Shown: positions 55,711-64,000 of the stretch, piece by piece
How the letters are laid out: every line of letters starts with the position of its first letter
Numbering within the stretch: the stretch's first letter is position 1
Assembly (NCBI GenBank): GCA_027324795.1
Contig: DAHVSB010000004.1
Location: 1 to 64,000 of the forward strand
Length of the DNA: 64,000 nt
DNA from: Alcanivoracaceae bacterium
GTDB lineage: Bacteria > Pseudomonadota > Gammaproteobacteria > Pseudomonadales > Alcanivoracaceae
Direction of reading: 5' to 3'
Notes under the pieces: model-generated
The model's database searches: none
Seen by the model: only the letters and a program-made list of their open reading frames with translations
Told to the model about the DNA's origin: nothing
Position numbers and translations under genes: made by a program

Positions 55711-56055
55711 TTAATCCTCGCCTTCTGAAACTTTTACGGTGATGTGACAGGTGCGCTTATCGATACGATCAGCACGGCCCTTGGCACGAGGACGGATACG
55801 CTTAAGCGTGACTCCCTCATCTACAAAGATGGTTGATACTTTCAACTCATCGATGTCTGCACCGTCGTTGTTTTCTGCGTTTGCAATTGCAGACTCCAAC
55901 ACTTTTTTGATTATCTTAGCTGCCTTCTTGGGGCTAAACTCCAAGATATTCAGCGCTTCTTCCGCTTTTTTGCCGCGTATCTGGTCGGCCACTAAACGGG
56001 CTTTTTGCGCTGAAAGGCTGGCGCCTCTAAGGCGCGCTACAGTTTCTGTCGCCAT
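55711..56055 (-). CDS. rplV: 50S ribosomal protein L22
   Basis: [30 protein letters not shown]. Confidence 0.98.
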   Translation of the reverse strand: MATETVARLRGASLSAQKARLVADQIRGKKAEEALNILEFSPKKAAKIIKKVLESAIANAENNDGADIDELKVSTIFVDEGVTLKRIRPRAKGRADRIDKRTCHITVKVSEGED

Positions 56056-56066
56056 AGTAGTTACCC

Positions 56067-56342
56067 TTATCGTTTGGCCTTCTTGTCCACAACGTGCCCG
56101 CGGTAAGTGCGGGTTAGGGCAAACTCGCCCAACTTGTGGCCAACCATGTGCTCAGACACCAACACAGGTACATGTTGGCGACCGTTATGCACGGCAATTG
56201 TCATCCCAACCATTTCGGGAATAATCATCGAACGGCGCGACCAAGTTTTAATCGGCTTACGTGAACCCGTCTCGACAGCTTCTTCCACCTTCTCGAGAAG
56301 GTGATGGTCAATAAAAGGACCTTTTCTTAATGAACGTGGCAC
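56067..56342 (-). CDS. rpsS: 30S ribosomal protein S19
   Basis: [22 protein letters not shown]. Confidence 0.98.
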   Translation of the reverse strand: MPRSLRKGPFIDHHLLEKVEEAVETGSRKPIKTWSRRSMIIPEMVGMTIAVHNGRQHVPVLVSEHMVGHKLGEFALTRTYRGHVVDKKAKR

Positions 56343-56357
56343 AGTTTAAACCTCTCT

Positions 56358-57185
56358 CTACTTGGCGCTACGACGACGAACGATCATCTTAGTAGTGCGC
56401 TTGTTTGTACGCGTTTTGTAACCCTTGGTCTTCACACCCCAAGGTGTCACAGGATGACGACCACCTGAACTTCTACCCTCACCACCACCATGCGGGTGAT
56501 CAATGGGGTTCATAGCAGCACCGCGAACCGTCGGGCGCACACCGCGCCAACGCGAAGCACCTGCTTTACCAAGAGTACGATGGAAATGCTCGCTGTTAGA
56601 CACTTCACCCAAGGTGGCTCGGCAATCAGCATGTACGCGACGCATCTCGCCTGAACGCAAACGCAAGGTAACGTACTCACCCTCACGTGCTAACAACTGA
56701 ACAGAAGCCCCTGCTGAACGAGCCAACTGCCCGCCCTTGCCTGGACGCAGCTCAATGTTATGCACTGCAGAACCTAAAGGTATATTGCGCAAAGGCAATG
56801 CGTTACCAACTTTGATGGGCGCATCTTGACCAGAACGAATCTGATCGCCCGCTTTCAAGCCCTTAGGTGCGATGATGTAGCGACGCTCACCGTCTGCATA
56901 CTTCACCAGCGCAATAAACGCAGAGCGGTTTGGATCGTACTCTAAACGCTCAACTTCAGCCGGAACACCATCTTTTGTACGGCGAAAATCGATAATACGG
57001 TACTTTTGCTTATGACCGCCACCACGATGACGTGTGGTGATGCGACCTGCATTATTACGTCCGCCAGACTTACTCTTACTGGCTGTTAACGGAGCATAAG
57101 GCGCTCCTTTGTGCAATTCGTCGTTAACAACTTTAACGACAAAGCGACGGCCAGGAGAAGTAGGCTTACACTTTACAATAGCCAT
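56358..57185 (-). CDS. rplB: 50S ribosomal protein L2
   Basis: [21 protein letters not shown]...[30 protein letters not shown]. Confidence 0.98.
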   Translation of the reverse strand: MAIVKCKPTSPGRRFVVKVVNDELHKGAPYAPLTASKSKSGGRNNAGRITTRHRGGGHKQKYRIIDFRRTKDGVPAEVERLEYDPNRSAFIALVKYADGERRYIIAPKGLKAGDQIRSGQDAPIKVGNALPLRNIPLGSAVHNIELRPGKGGQLARSAGASVQLLAREGEYVTLRLRSGEMRRVHADCRATLGEVSNSEHFHRTLGKAGASRWRGVRPTVRGAAMNPIDHPHGGGEGRSSGGRHPVTPWGVKTKGYKTRTNKRTTKMIVRRRSAK

Positions 57186-57191
57186 TTTCAA

Positions 57192-57494
57192 TTACCCCTG
57201 TTCAACAGCCAGAAAATCGATATCTTGGCCTTCCTGCAACGACACATAAGCTTTTTTCCAATCGCTCTGTTTACCTTGCACTCGACCAAACTGCTTACGC
57301 TTACCGTTTACACGCAAGGTTTGAACAGAATCAACCTTTACATCAAACAGCTGCTCAACAGCTTTCTTAATCTCAAGCTTGGTTGCGCTCAACGCCACTT
57401 TGAAAACAAACTGGCCATTTTTATCGGCAACAATACTGGCTTTTTCCGAGAAATGAGGCGCTAACAGTATTTGAAAGATACGCTCTTTGTTCAT
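57192..57494 (-). CDS. rplW: 50S ribosomal protein L23
   Basis: [26 protein letters not shown]. Confidence 0.98.
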   Translation of the reverse strand: MNKERIFQILLAPHFSEKASIVADKNGQFVFKVALSATKLEIKKAVEQLFDVKVDSVQTLRVNGKRKQFGRVQGKQSDWKKAYVSLQEGQDIDFLAVEQG

Positions 57495-58093
57495 ACCAGT
57501 GCCTCCTCAAGTTTTTTCAGAGCACCAACAGTCACAACCACTTTGTCGTGAGCAATTAAAGAAACAGGGTCAACACCTTGCGCGTCACGCACATCAACGT
57601 GCGGTAAATTACGTGCAGAAAGGTACAAATTCTCTGTTACTTCTTCAGTCACGATCAAAACGTTTTTTAGTTCTAGCTCGTTCAGTTTGGCCACCAACTT
57701 TTTAGTTTTAGGAGCTGGTACATCAAACTCATCCACTACAACCAAACGTTCTTGGCGAACTAACTCTGATAAAATGCACTGCAGCGCACCGCGGTACATT
57801 TTCTTGTTAATTTTCTGTGAAAAATCACGATTCTTAGCGGCGAAAGTTACACCACCACCACGCCAGAGTGGGCTACGAATTGTACCAGCACGAGCTCGGC
57901 CCGTACCTTTTTGGCGCCATGGCTTCTTACCACCACCGCTTACTTCTGAACGGCTTTTCTGTGCTTTAGAACCTTGGCGACCAGCAGCCATATAAGCTAC
58001 AACCACTTGGTGAACCAATGATTCGTTAAAGTCTTTCCCGAAGGCAACCTCGGAAACAGAAACTGTTCCTCCAGAGGCAGTATTGAGATTCAT
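57491..58093 (-). CDS. rplD: 50S ribosomal protein L4
   Basis: [23 protein letters not shown]; overlaps rplW start. Confidence 0.98.
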   Translation of the reverse strand: MNLNTASGGTVSVSEVAFGKDFNESLVHQVVVAYMAAGRQGSKAQKSRSEVSGGGKKPWRQKGTGRARAGTIRSPLWRGGGVTFAAKNRDFSQKINKKMYRGALQCILSELVRQERLVVVDEFDVPAPKTKKLVAKLNELELKNVLIVTEEVTENLYLSARNLPHVDVRDAQGVDPVSLIAHDKVVVTVGALKKLEEALV

Positions 58094-58114
58094 CCTCTAT
58101 ATCCTCTCTCAGGC

Positions 58115-58744
58115 CTATGCCTTGACCGCAGGGCGAATAATAATGTCAGAGCCTGTAGCACCAGGCACTGCACCCTTAACGAGCAGCAGATTCTTTTCGG
58201 CATCTACGCGAACCACTTCAAGATTCTGAACAGTTACACGTTCGGCCCCCATTTGCCCGGCCATTTTCTTACCGGGAAAAACACGACCAGGACTCTGGTT
58301 CTGACCAATAGAACCCGGCGCACGATGCGACAAGGAGTTACCATGAGTAGCATCTTGTGCGCTAAAGTTCCAACGCTTAATCGCGCCTTGGAAACCTTTA
58401 CCTTTAGAAGTCCCAACCACATCTATCTTCTGACCTTCTTCGAAGATAGAAACAGAAATCTCTGCACCTAACTCTAGCTCACCTGGTTCAGCGCGGAATT
58501 CCCACACGCCGCGACCAGCTTCAACACCAGCTTTTGCAAAATGACCCGCCATAGGACGAGTTACACGGGTAGCACGACGCTCACCCACTGTCACCTGCAC
58601 TCCGTTATAACCATCAGTTTCCACAGTTTTAATTTGCGAAACTCGATTCGGAGTAACTTCGATAACGGTAACAGGGACACTTTCGCCGCCTTCAGCAAAA
58701 ACGCGTGTCATTCCACATTTACGACCGACTAGACCAATAGCCAT
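58115..58744 (-). CDS. rplC: 50S ribosomal protein L3
   Basis: [30 protein letters not shown]. Confidence 0.98.
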   Translation of the reverse strand: MAIGLVGRKCGMTRVFAEGGESVPVTVIEVTPNRVSQIKTVETDGYNGVQVTVGERRATRVTRPMAGHFAKAGVEAGRGVWEFRAEPGELELGAEISVSIFEEGQKIDVVGTSKGKGFQGAIKRWNFSAQDATHGNSLSHRAPGSIGQNQSPGRVFPGKKMAGQMGAERVTVQNLEVVRVDAEKNLLLVKGAVPGATGSDIIIRPAVKA

Positions 58745-58791
58745 TGTCTACCTCTTTATTACTCGCAACACTCAAAGAGTGCTGCATGCCG

Positions 58792-59103
58792 TTATCCCAG
58801 GCTAATCTGAACATCAACGCCCGCTGCCAAATCAAGCTTCATCAGAGCGTCCACAGTCTTGTCTGTGGGCTGAACGATATCCACTAGGCGCTTATGTGTA
58901 CGAATTTCATACTGATCGCGCGCATCTTTATTAACATGAGGCGAGGTCAGTACAGTGAATTTTTCTTTGCGCGTAGGCAAAGGAATGGGTCCTTGCACCT
59001 GCGCACCGGTCCGCTTAGCGGTATCAACAATCTCAAGCGCGGACTGATCAATCAAACGATGATCAAATGCTTTGAGACGAATACGGATTCTTTGGTTAGC
59101 CAT
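58792..59103 (-). CDS. rpsJ: 30S ribosomal protein S10
   Basis: [35 protein letters not shown]. Confidence 0.98.
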   Translation of the reverse strand: MANQRIRIRLKAFDHRLIDQSALEIVDTAKRTGAQVQGPIPLPTRKEKFTVLTSPHVNKDARDQYEIRTHKRLVDIVQPTDKTVDALMKLDLAAGVDVQISLG

Positions 59104-59146
59104 AGCTAACAAACTCCAGACTGTTCGGGCCACTATTTAAGATGAC

Positions 59147-59177
59147 AAAAACCCGCCAACCTCCATACTCGAGGTGG
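59147..59177 (-). promoter_or_regulatory. S10 leader hairpin followed by U-tract (candidate L4 attenuator)
   Basis: Minus strand CCACCTC-GAGTAT-GGAGGTTGG-CGGGTTTTTG in the rpsJ 5' leader. Confidence 0.45.
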
Positions 59178-59242
59178 TGAGTATTATCATCAAATCCGAG
59201 AACTATGCCTCGGTTACTTATTCATCACTAGATGAGGTGCGG

Positions 59243-59271
59243 ATTATATAGAAAACTTCCGACCCAGGCAA
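59243..59271 (-). promoter_or_regulatory. S10 operon sigma70 promoter
   Basis: Minus strand TTGCCT(59266-59271)-N17-TATAAT(59243-59248). Confidence 0.75.
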
Positions 59272-59284
59272 GCCTGAGCCGGAA
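59257..59284 (-). terminator. Terminator-like hairpin after tuf, overlapping the S10 promoter
   Basis: Minus strand TTCCGGCTCAGGC-TT-GCCTGGGTCGGAA-GTTTTCT. Confidence 0.65.
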
Positions 59285-59301
59285 ATATCTTAATCACCAA
59301 A

Positions 59302-60495
<1,194 letters not shown>

Positions 60496-60633
60496 GAGCT
60501 ACCACCTCTTAGTTTGGTTGTGTGTTCTTAGCAGAACATAACTTTCTTAGAATACACAAAAAGACCACGAAACCTATGGCATCGTGACCACTCTGGTAAA
60601 CCTTTCGCTTACCCTTGAGCCTGAGCCCAAATT

Positions 60634-60709
<76 letters not shown>

Positions 60710-60717
60710 GTATTTCT

Positions 60718-60791
60718 TGGAGCGGGTAGCGGGAATCGAACCCGCACCATCAGCTTGGAAGGCTGAGGTTCTACCGTTGAACTATACCCGC
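60718..60791 (-). tRNA. tRNA-Gly(TCC), CCA encoded
   Basis: GCGGGTATAGTTCAACGGTAGAACCTCAGCCTTCCAAGCTGATGGTGCGGGTTCGATTCCCGCTACCCGCTCCA. Confidence 0.97.
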
Positions 60792-60805
60792 AAAACCATT
60801 CAATT

Positions 60806-60889
60806 TGGTGGAGGAGGCTGGATTCGAACCAGCGAAGCTTTCGCGTCAGATTTACAGTCTGATCCCTTTAGCCACTCGGGAACTCCTCC
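60806..60889 (-). tRNA. tRNA-Tyr(GTA), CCA encoded
   Basis: GGAGGAGTTCCCGAGTGGCTAAAGGGATCAGACTGTAAATCTGACGCGAAAGCTTCGCTGGTTCGAATCCAGCCTCCTCCACCA; long variable arm. Confidence 0.97.
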
Positions 60890-60902
60890 CAAAACCGCTG
60901 CT

Positions 60903-60930
60903 ATGCTAACAGCATCTTTGTCGCTGTCAA
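60903..60930 (-). promoter_or_regulatory. Promoter for tRNA-Tyr-Gly-Thr-tuf
   Basis: Minus strand TTGACA(60925-60930)-N16-TAGCAT(60903-60908), GC-rich discriminator AGCAGCGG. Confidence 0.75.
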
Positions 60931-60934
60931 CAAA

Positions 60935-60957
60935 AAAGCCCTGAATTCAAGGCTTTT
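60935..60957 (-). terminator. Terminator-like hairpin between tRNA-Thr(TGT) and tRNA-Tyr
   Basis: Minus strand AAAAGCCTTGAATTCAGGGCTTTTTTG. Confidence 0.75.
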
Positions 60958-60964
60958 ATTAAAC

Positions 60965-61040
60965 TGGAGCTGGCGAGAGGAATCGAACCCCCGACCGCCT
61001 GATTACAAATCAGATGCTCTACCTACTGAGCTACGCCAGC
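60965..61040 (-). tRNA. tRNA-Thr(TGT), CCA encoded
   Basis: GCTGGCGTAGCTCAGTAGGTAGAGCATCTGATTTGTAATCAGGCGGTCGGGGGTTCGATTCCTCTCGCCAGCTCCA. Confidence 0.97.
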
Positions 61041-61054
61041 CTTAGTGGACGCGA

Positions 61055-61083
61055 ATTATAGGGCAATATATTTAAGTTGGCAA
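61055..61083 (-). promoter_or_regulatory. Promoter for tRNA-Thr(TGT)
   Basis: Minus strand TTGCCA(61078-61083)-N17-TATAAT(61055-61060)-TCGCG. Confidence 0.85.
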
Positions 61084-61096
61084 CTTTAAAAGTAGA

Positions 61097-61738
61097 TTAA
61101 TTCTTACAGGTTACCTGCATCACAGAAACCCCCTCCAGTTCAGCACTGGAATACACTTTCTCGCTTTTATTTAATTCATGCGGAGCCACATTAAACACTA
61201 GCCAGTATTCCACAACATCCTTCCAAGTCTCCCTCACCTCAACCCTATAGCCTGCATTAATCATTTTAGTTTGCAGCCCAATGGCGGATTCCTTGTTGGA
61301 AAAATAGCCTAGAGACACAGCGTTCTCGTCTTCACCTTCTGTCACAATAAAACTATCCACGCCTTTAAAATGCAGCTCCCTTAACCTATCTGTCGCCTCT
61401 TGCCGGCTATCGAAAGCTGGTAGATACACCCAGTGGAGTTGATTTTTACGCAATGACAAACGCTCTATTCTACCGCTCAAGCCCATTTCGTTATTCAAGG
61501 CCAGTGAACGCTCGGCCGCTTGTGCGGTATCCCAGGGACCAATTGCTAGGCAATAGCTTGATCTACGAGTAGCGAGCGCCTCTTCTTTACTACTGGCATC
61601 CCTCTCACCTAAGACTTTAAGTTCTAAGCCTTGCTGCACAAAAGGCTCGGCCTCCAATGTGGCGACTGGCCTATTAAACCATGCAAAGGAGAAATAAATT
61701 ACGTTCAGCATTAATAGCAAAAAGAATATTATCCGCAA
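61097..61738 (-). CDS. SPOR-like domain protein with N-terminal TM
   Basis: 213 aa; TM helix then CLAIGPWDTAQAAERSLALNNEMGLSGRIE..HWVYLPAFDSRQEATDRLRELHFKGVDSFIV..SLGYFSNKESA; located between coaX and the tRNAs. Confidence 0.75.
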   Translation of the reverse strand: MRIIFFLLLMLNVIYFSFAWFNRPVATLEAEPFVQQGLELKVLGERDASSKEEALATRRSSYCLAIGPWDTAQAAERSLALNNEMGLSGRIERLSLRKNQLHWVYLPAFDSRQEATDRLRELHFKGVDSFIVTEGEDENAVSLGYFSNKESAIGLQTKMINAGYRVEVRETWKDVVEYWLVFNVAPHELNKSEKVYSSAELEGVSVMQVTCKN

Positions 61739-61739
61739 G

Positions 61740-62501
61740 CTAGTGCCCTCTTAGCATATCTTTCGCAACTCTACTCAATCCCCGCAACACCAAGGAATCA
61801 TCAACTATTATTTTTTTTTGGATAAGCTCAACAAAGCTGTTGGCGTCGCCACCCGTCAAGTACACAGCCAAATCACCGCACATTTCTTCTACTTCTAGCA
61901 ATACCTGATTAATAAAACTCGCACACATTTTTGCACAACCATTATTCACAGCTTGGGCTGTGCTGTTGGCTAGCACCAGGGAACTTGGCCATTCTTGTTG
62001 AACTTTCACCTGAGCTGTGCCTTGGTGTAACGCTTGGACCAGCATCGAATACCCTGGAACTATGTATCCACCGAGATGCAATCCACTGTTATTTGCCACA
62101 TCTATCGTAATAGCACTACCGCAGTCTATGACAGCGCAGGCTCCCTGTCTGTGCCACGCCTCTAAAATTGCCAACCATCTATCAACACCAAGTTTTTCTG
62201 GATTTGGGTAGCTATTATGAAATCCCAATCGCTCTGCTTCGGCTTGATAAAAAATGATGGGGGCTGCTATTTCTTGAGCTAACGCATGCTCTATGGCTTT
62301 ATTAGTGCCTGGGCTTAAAACAGAGGCAACCATTACACTCGTGATTTGCTTGGCAGACAGGGAACGATTAATGTTGCCCCACGTTTTCTGCCAGGTTTCT
62401 CCATGGCGGGTTTTATTGATACTTGCTTGCCCTGCGCAACTAGCGGACGATTCAAGCTGCCAATGAACACTGGTGTTGCCTATGTCTAATAAAAGTCTCA
62501 T
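61740..62501 (-). CDS. coaX: Type III pantothenate kinase
   Basis: 253 aa; MRLLLDIGNTSVHW..KLGVDRWLAILEAW..ACAVIDCGSAITIDV. Confidence 0.95.
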   Translation of the reverse strand: MRLLLDIGNTSVHWQLESSASCAGQASINKTRHGETWQKTWGNINRSLSAKQITSVMVASVLSPGTNKAIEHALAQEIAAPIIFYQAEAERLGFHNSYPNPEKLGVDRWLAILEAWHRQGACAVIDCGSAITIDVANNSGLHLGGYIVPGYSMLVQALHQGTAQVKVQQEWPSSLVLANSTAQAVNNGCAKMCASFINQVLLEVEEMCGDLAVYLTGGDANSFVELIQKKIIVDDSLVLRGLSRVAKDMLRGH

Positions 62502-63559
62502 TGCTTGCGCACACTCACTTCGCCAGCATAGAAGCTTTGCACCTCATCCCCAACATCAACAAGAAGCGCGCCTGCCGGGTTTGCGCCCATAGCCGTACCT
62601 TCCACAACATGGCTTCCTAGTAGAACCTTAACCCTCTGCCCATACAAATAGTCAAAACGCTGCCATTCATCAAGAAAAGGCTGCAGCCCCTGCTGTTTGA
62701 AAGCGATAATTGCAGCTTGTATCGCATTTATTATGCGAGCCGTCCAAGTATTACGATTAATATGTGTTGGTATAGCTTCATGGATAGTGGCGACGCCTTG
62801 CTCACCCTCTCCGCCTAAATAGCTAGCGTTGATGCCCACACCGATGATTGCATCACAATCGCCATTAATATCCCCACTCATTTCAATCAAAATACCACTC
62901 AACTTACGGTCTTCGAGCATCACATCATTGGGCCACTTTAATGCTAGCGGACAATTATCGCTCAGTTCATTCAAGGCCTGAACAATAGCGACACCCACCA
63001 CTAGCGACAAGCCTTGCAAGGATTTAGCACCGCGATTAAAAGGCACTTTATAGCTCAAGTACAAATTAGGTCCAAAAGGCGACTGCCAAGATTTTCCTCT
63101 GCGCCCCCGACCTTCGGACTGGGACTCACTGAGCAAAACAAATTCTTGTCCTGGAAATTGCTCTGCTAGGGCCATCGCAGCTAAGTTGGTTGAGGGCAAA
63201 CTCCAGCATATGCGCAACGGTATTTGCTTATTGTTGAGCTCGCTATTGAGCTGTGCCTTATCTAGCACCTCCCAACCCTCAGGCAAACGATAGCCTTCAC
63301 CGTGGACAGAGATCACCTCTAAGCCCTGCTCTTTCAGTGCAGCTATTCGTTTCCAAACATAAGCTCGAGACGTCCCTATCTGCTTCCCGATCTCCTCACC
63401 AGAAACAAGGCGGCCTTGGGAAAGCTGATGCAGAATTTTTTTGTCAATATCAGCAAGCCGAATTTCACCAGCCAAAGGGTACGTAAGAAGAGTATTGAAC
63501 ACATATGCCTCGCAAAAGCCTGAAGCCACAAAATTAATAACTCTCATATGGTAATGCAT
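62498..63559 (-). CDS. birA: Bifunctional biotin--protein ligase/biotin operon repressor
   Basis: N-terminal HTH (LVSGEEIGKQIGTSRAYVWKRIAALKEQGLEV) and ligase GRGRRGKSWQSPFGPNLYLS..LKWPNDVML; start uncertain (ORF opens upstream). Confidence 0.94.
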   Translation of the reverse strand: MHYHMRVINFVASGFCEAYVFNTLLTYPLAGEIRLADIDKKILHQLSQGRLVSGEEIGKQIGTSRAYVWKRIAALKEQGLEVISVHGEGYRLPEGWEVLDKAQLNSELNNKQIPLRICWSLPSTNLAAMALAEQFPGQEFVLLSESQSEGRGRRGKSWQSPFGPNLYLSYKVPFNRGAKSLQGLSLVVGVAIVQALNELSDNCPLALKWPNDVMLEDRKLSGILIEMSGDINGDCDAIIGVGINASYLGGEGEQGVATIHEAIPTHINRNTWTARIINAIQAAIIAFKQQGLQPFLDEWQRFDYLYGQRVKVLLGSHVVEGTAMGANPAGALLVDVGDEVQSFYAGEVSVRKQ

Positions 63560-63820
63560 CTAGAGCACAATAAACCACATGGTAGCGACAGTTTTTGCTG
63601 ATGCCGAGCGATTAATGAATATGAGGATGTAGGTGTTAGCAAGGTATCTTCACGCAATTAAGCACTAGCAACCACTGGCGCTGTATATTGTATCTCGGGA
63701 GCAAGCGGCAGGGCATCGCCTGGTTTTGTTTACTGCAGTTGGGGCATTTAGTGCGGCTGTACGGTTGGTGCGGCGGCGACGGTTAAGGTAATAACAACGC
63801 GTGCCATTAACACACAACAA

Positions 63821-63850
63821 AAAGCCCTTGATACTCAGTATCAAGGGCTC
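63821..63850 (-). terminator. rrn operon terminator
   Basis: Minus strand GAGCCCTTGATACTGAGTATCAAGGGCTTTTTGTTGTG. Confidence 0.93.
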
Positions 63851-63864
63851 TCTGCTAAATTAAA

Positions 63865-63981
63865 GCCTGATAATGTCCTACTCTCACATGGGGAGACCCC
63901 ACACTACCATCGGCGATGTGTCGTTTCACTTCTGAGTTCGGGATGGGATCAGGTGGTACCAACACTCTATGGTTATCAGGC
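63865..63981 (-). rRNA. rrf: 5S rRNA
   Basis: Reverse complement GCCTGATAACCATAGAGTGTTGGTACCACCTGATCCCATCCCGAACTCAGAAGTGAAACGACACATCGCCGATGGTAGTGTGGGGTCTCCCCATGTGAGAGTAGGACATTATCAGGC. Confidence 0.97.
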
Positions 63982-64000
63982 AAACCGGTCGGCTTACGCC

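Noticed and set aside
60717-60944. 75-aa plus-strand ORF (MERVAGIEPAPSAWKAEVLPLNYTRK...GGGGWIRTSEAFASDLQSDPFSHSGTPP)
   Set aside because: It is antisense to tRNA-Gly and tRNA-Tyr. Such tRNA-antisense translations are a familiar spurious annotation.

Overview
This is a housekeeping-rich chromosomal window from a gammaproteobacterium with Pseudomonas/marine-type gene order. Both ends are rRNA genes on the minus strand: the 5' end of a 16S gene on the left and a 5S gene on the right. In between lie pssA-ilvC-(ilvY)-ilvHI, clpB-pgeF-rluD/bamD-nadE-pilSR, a minor-pilin cluster, ispH-fkpB-lspA-ileS-ribF-murJ/rpsT, proB-obg-rpmA-rplU/ispB, an accessory stretch (YajG-like lipoprotein, HIT, phasin-like protein, ABM protein, fused fatty acyl-CoA reductase), gspN-C-D, ssb, a CsgD/VpsT-like regulator, uvrA, the whole alpha/spc/S10 ribosomal cluster, one tuf gene, four tRNAs (Thr-GGT, Gly-TCC, Tyr-GTA, Thr-TGT), a SPOR-like gene, coaX and birA. 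I see no phage, CRISPR, IS element or obvious defence system, and I do not claim a new system. The most notable item is the tRNA-tuf-rpsJ junction. A tufB-type upstream context is joined to a tufA-type downstream context, and the usual secE-nusG-rplKAJL-rpoBC-rpsL-rpsG-fusA block is absent. This means either a tuf x tuf rearrangement or an assembly collapse. Other leads are a probable attenuator upstream of ilvI, a pilin cluster lacking pilY1, a storage-lipid-like phasin/FAR neighbourhood, an isolated gspNCD set, and terminator-promoter fusions around tuf and the tRNAs. Homology calls come from reading the translated ORFs; no database search was run.
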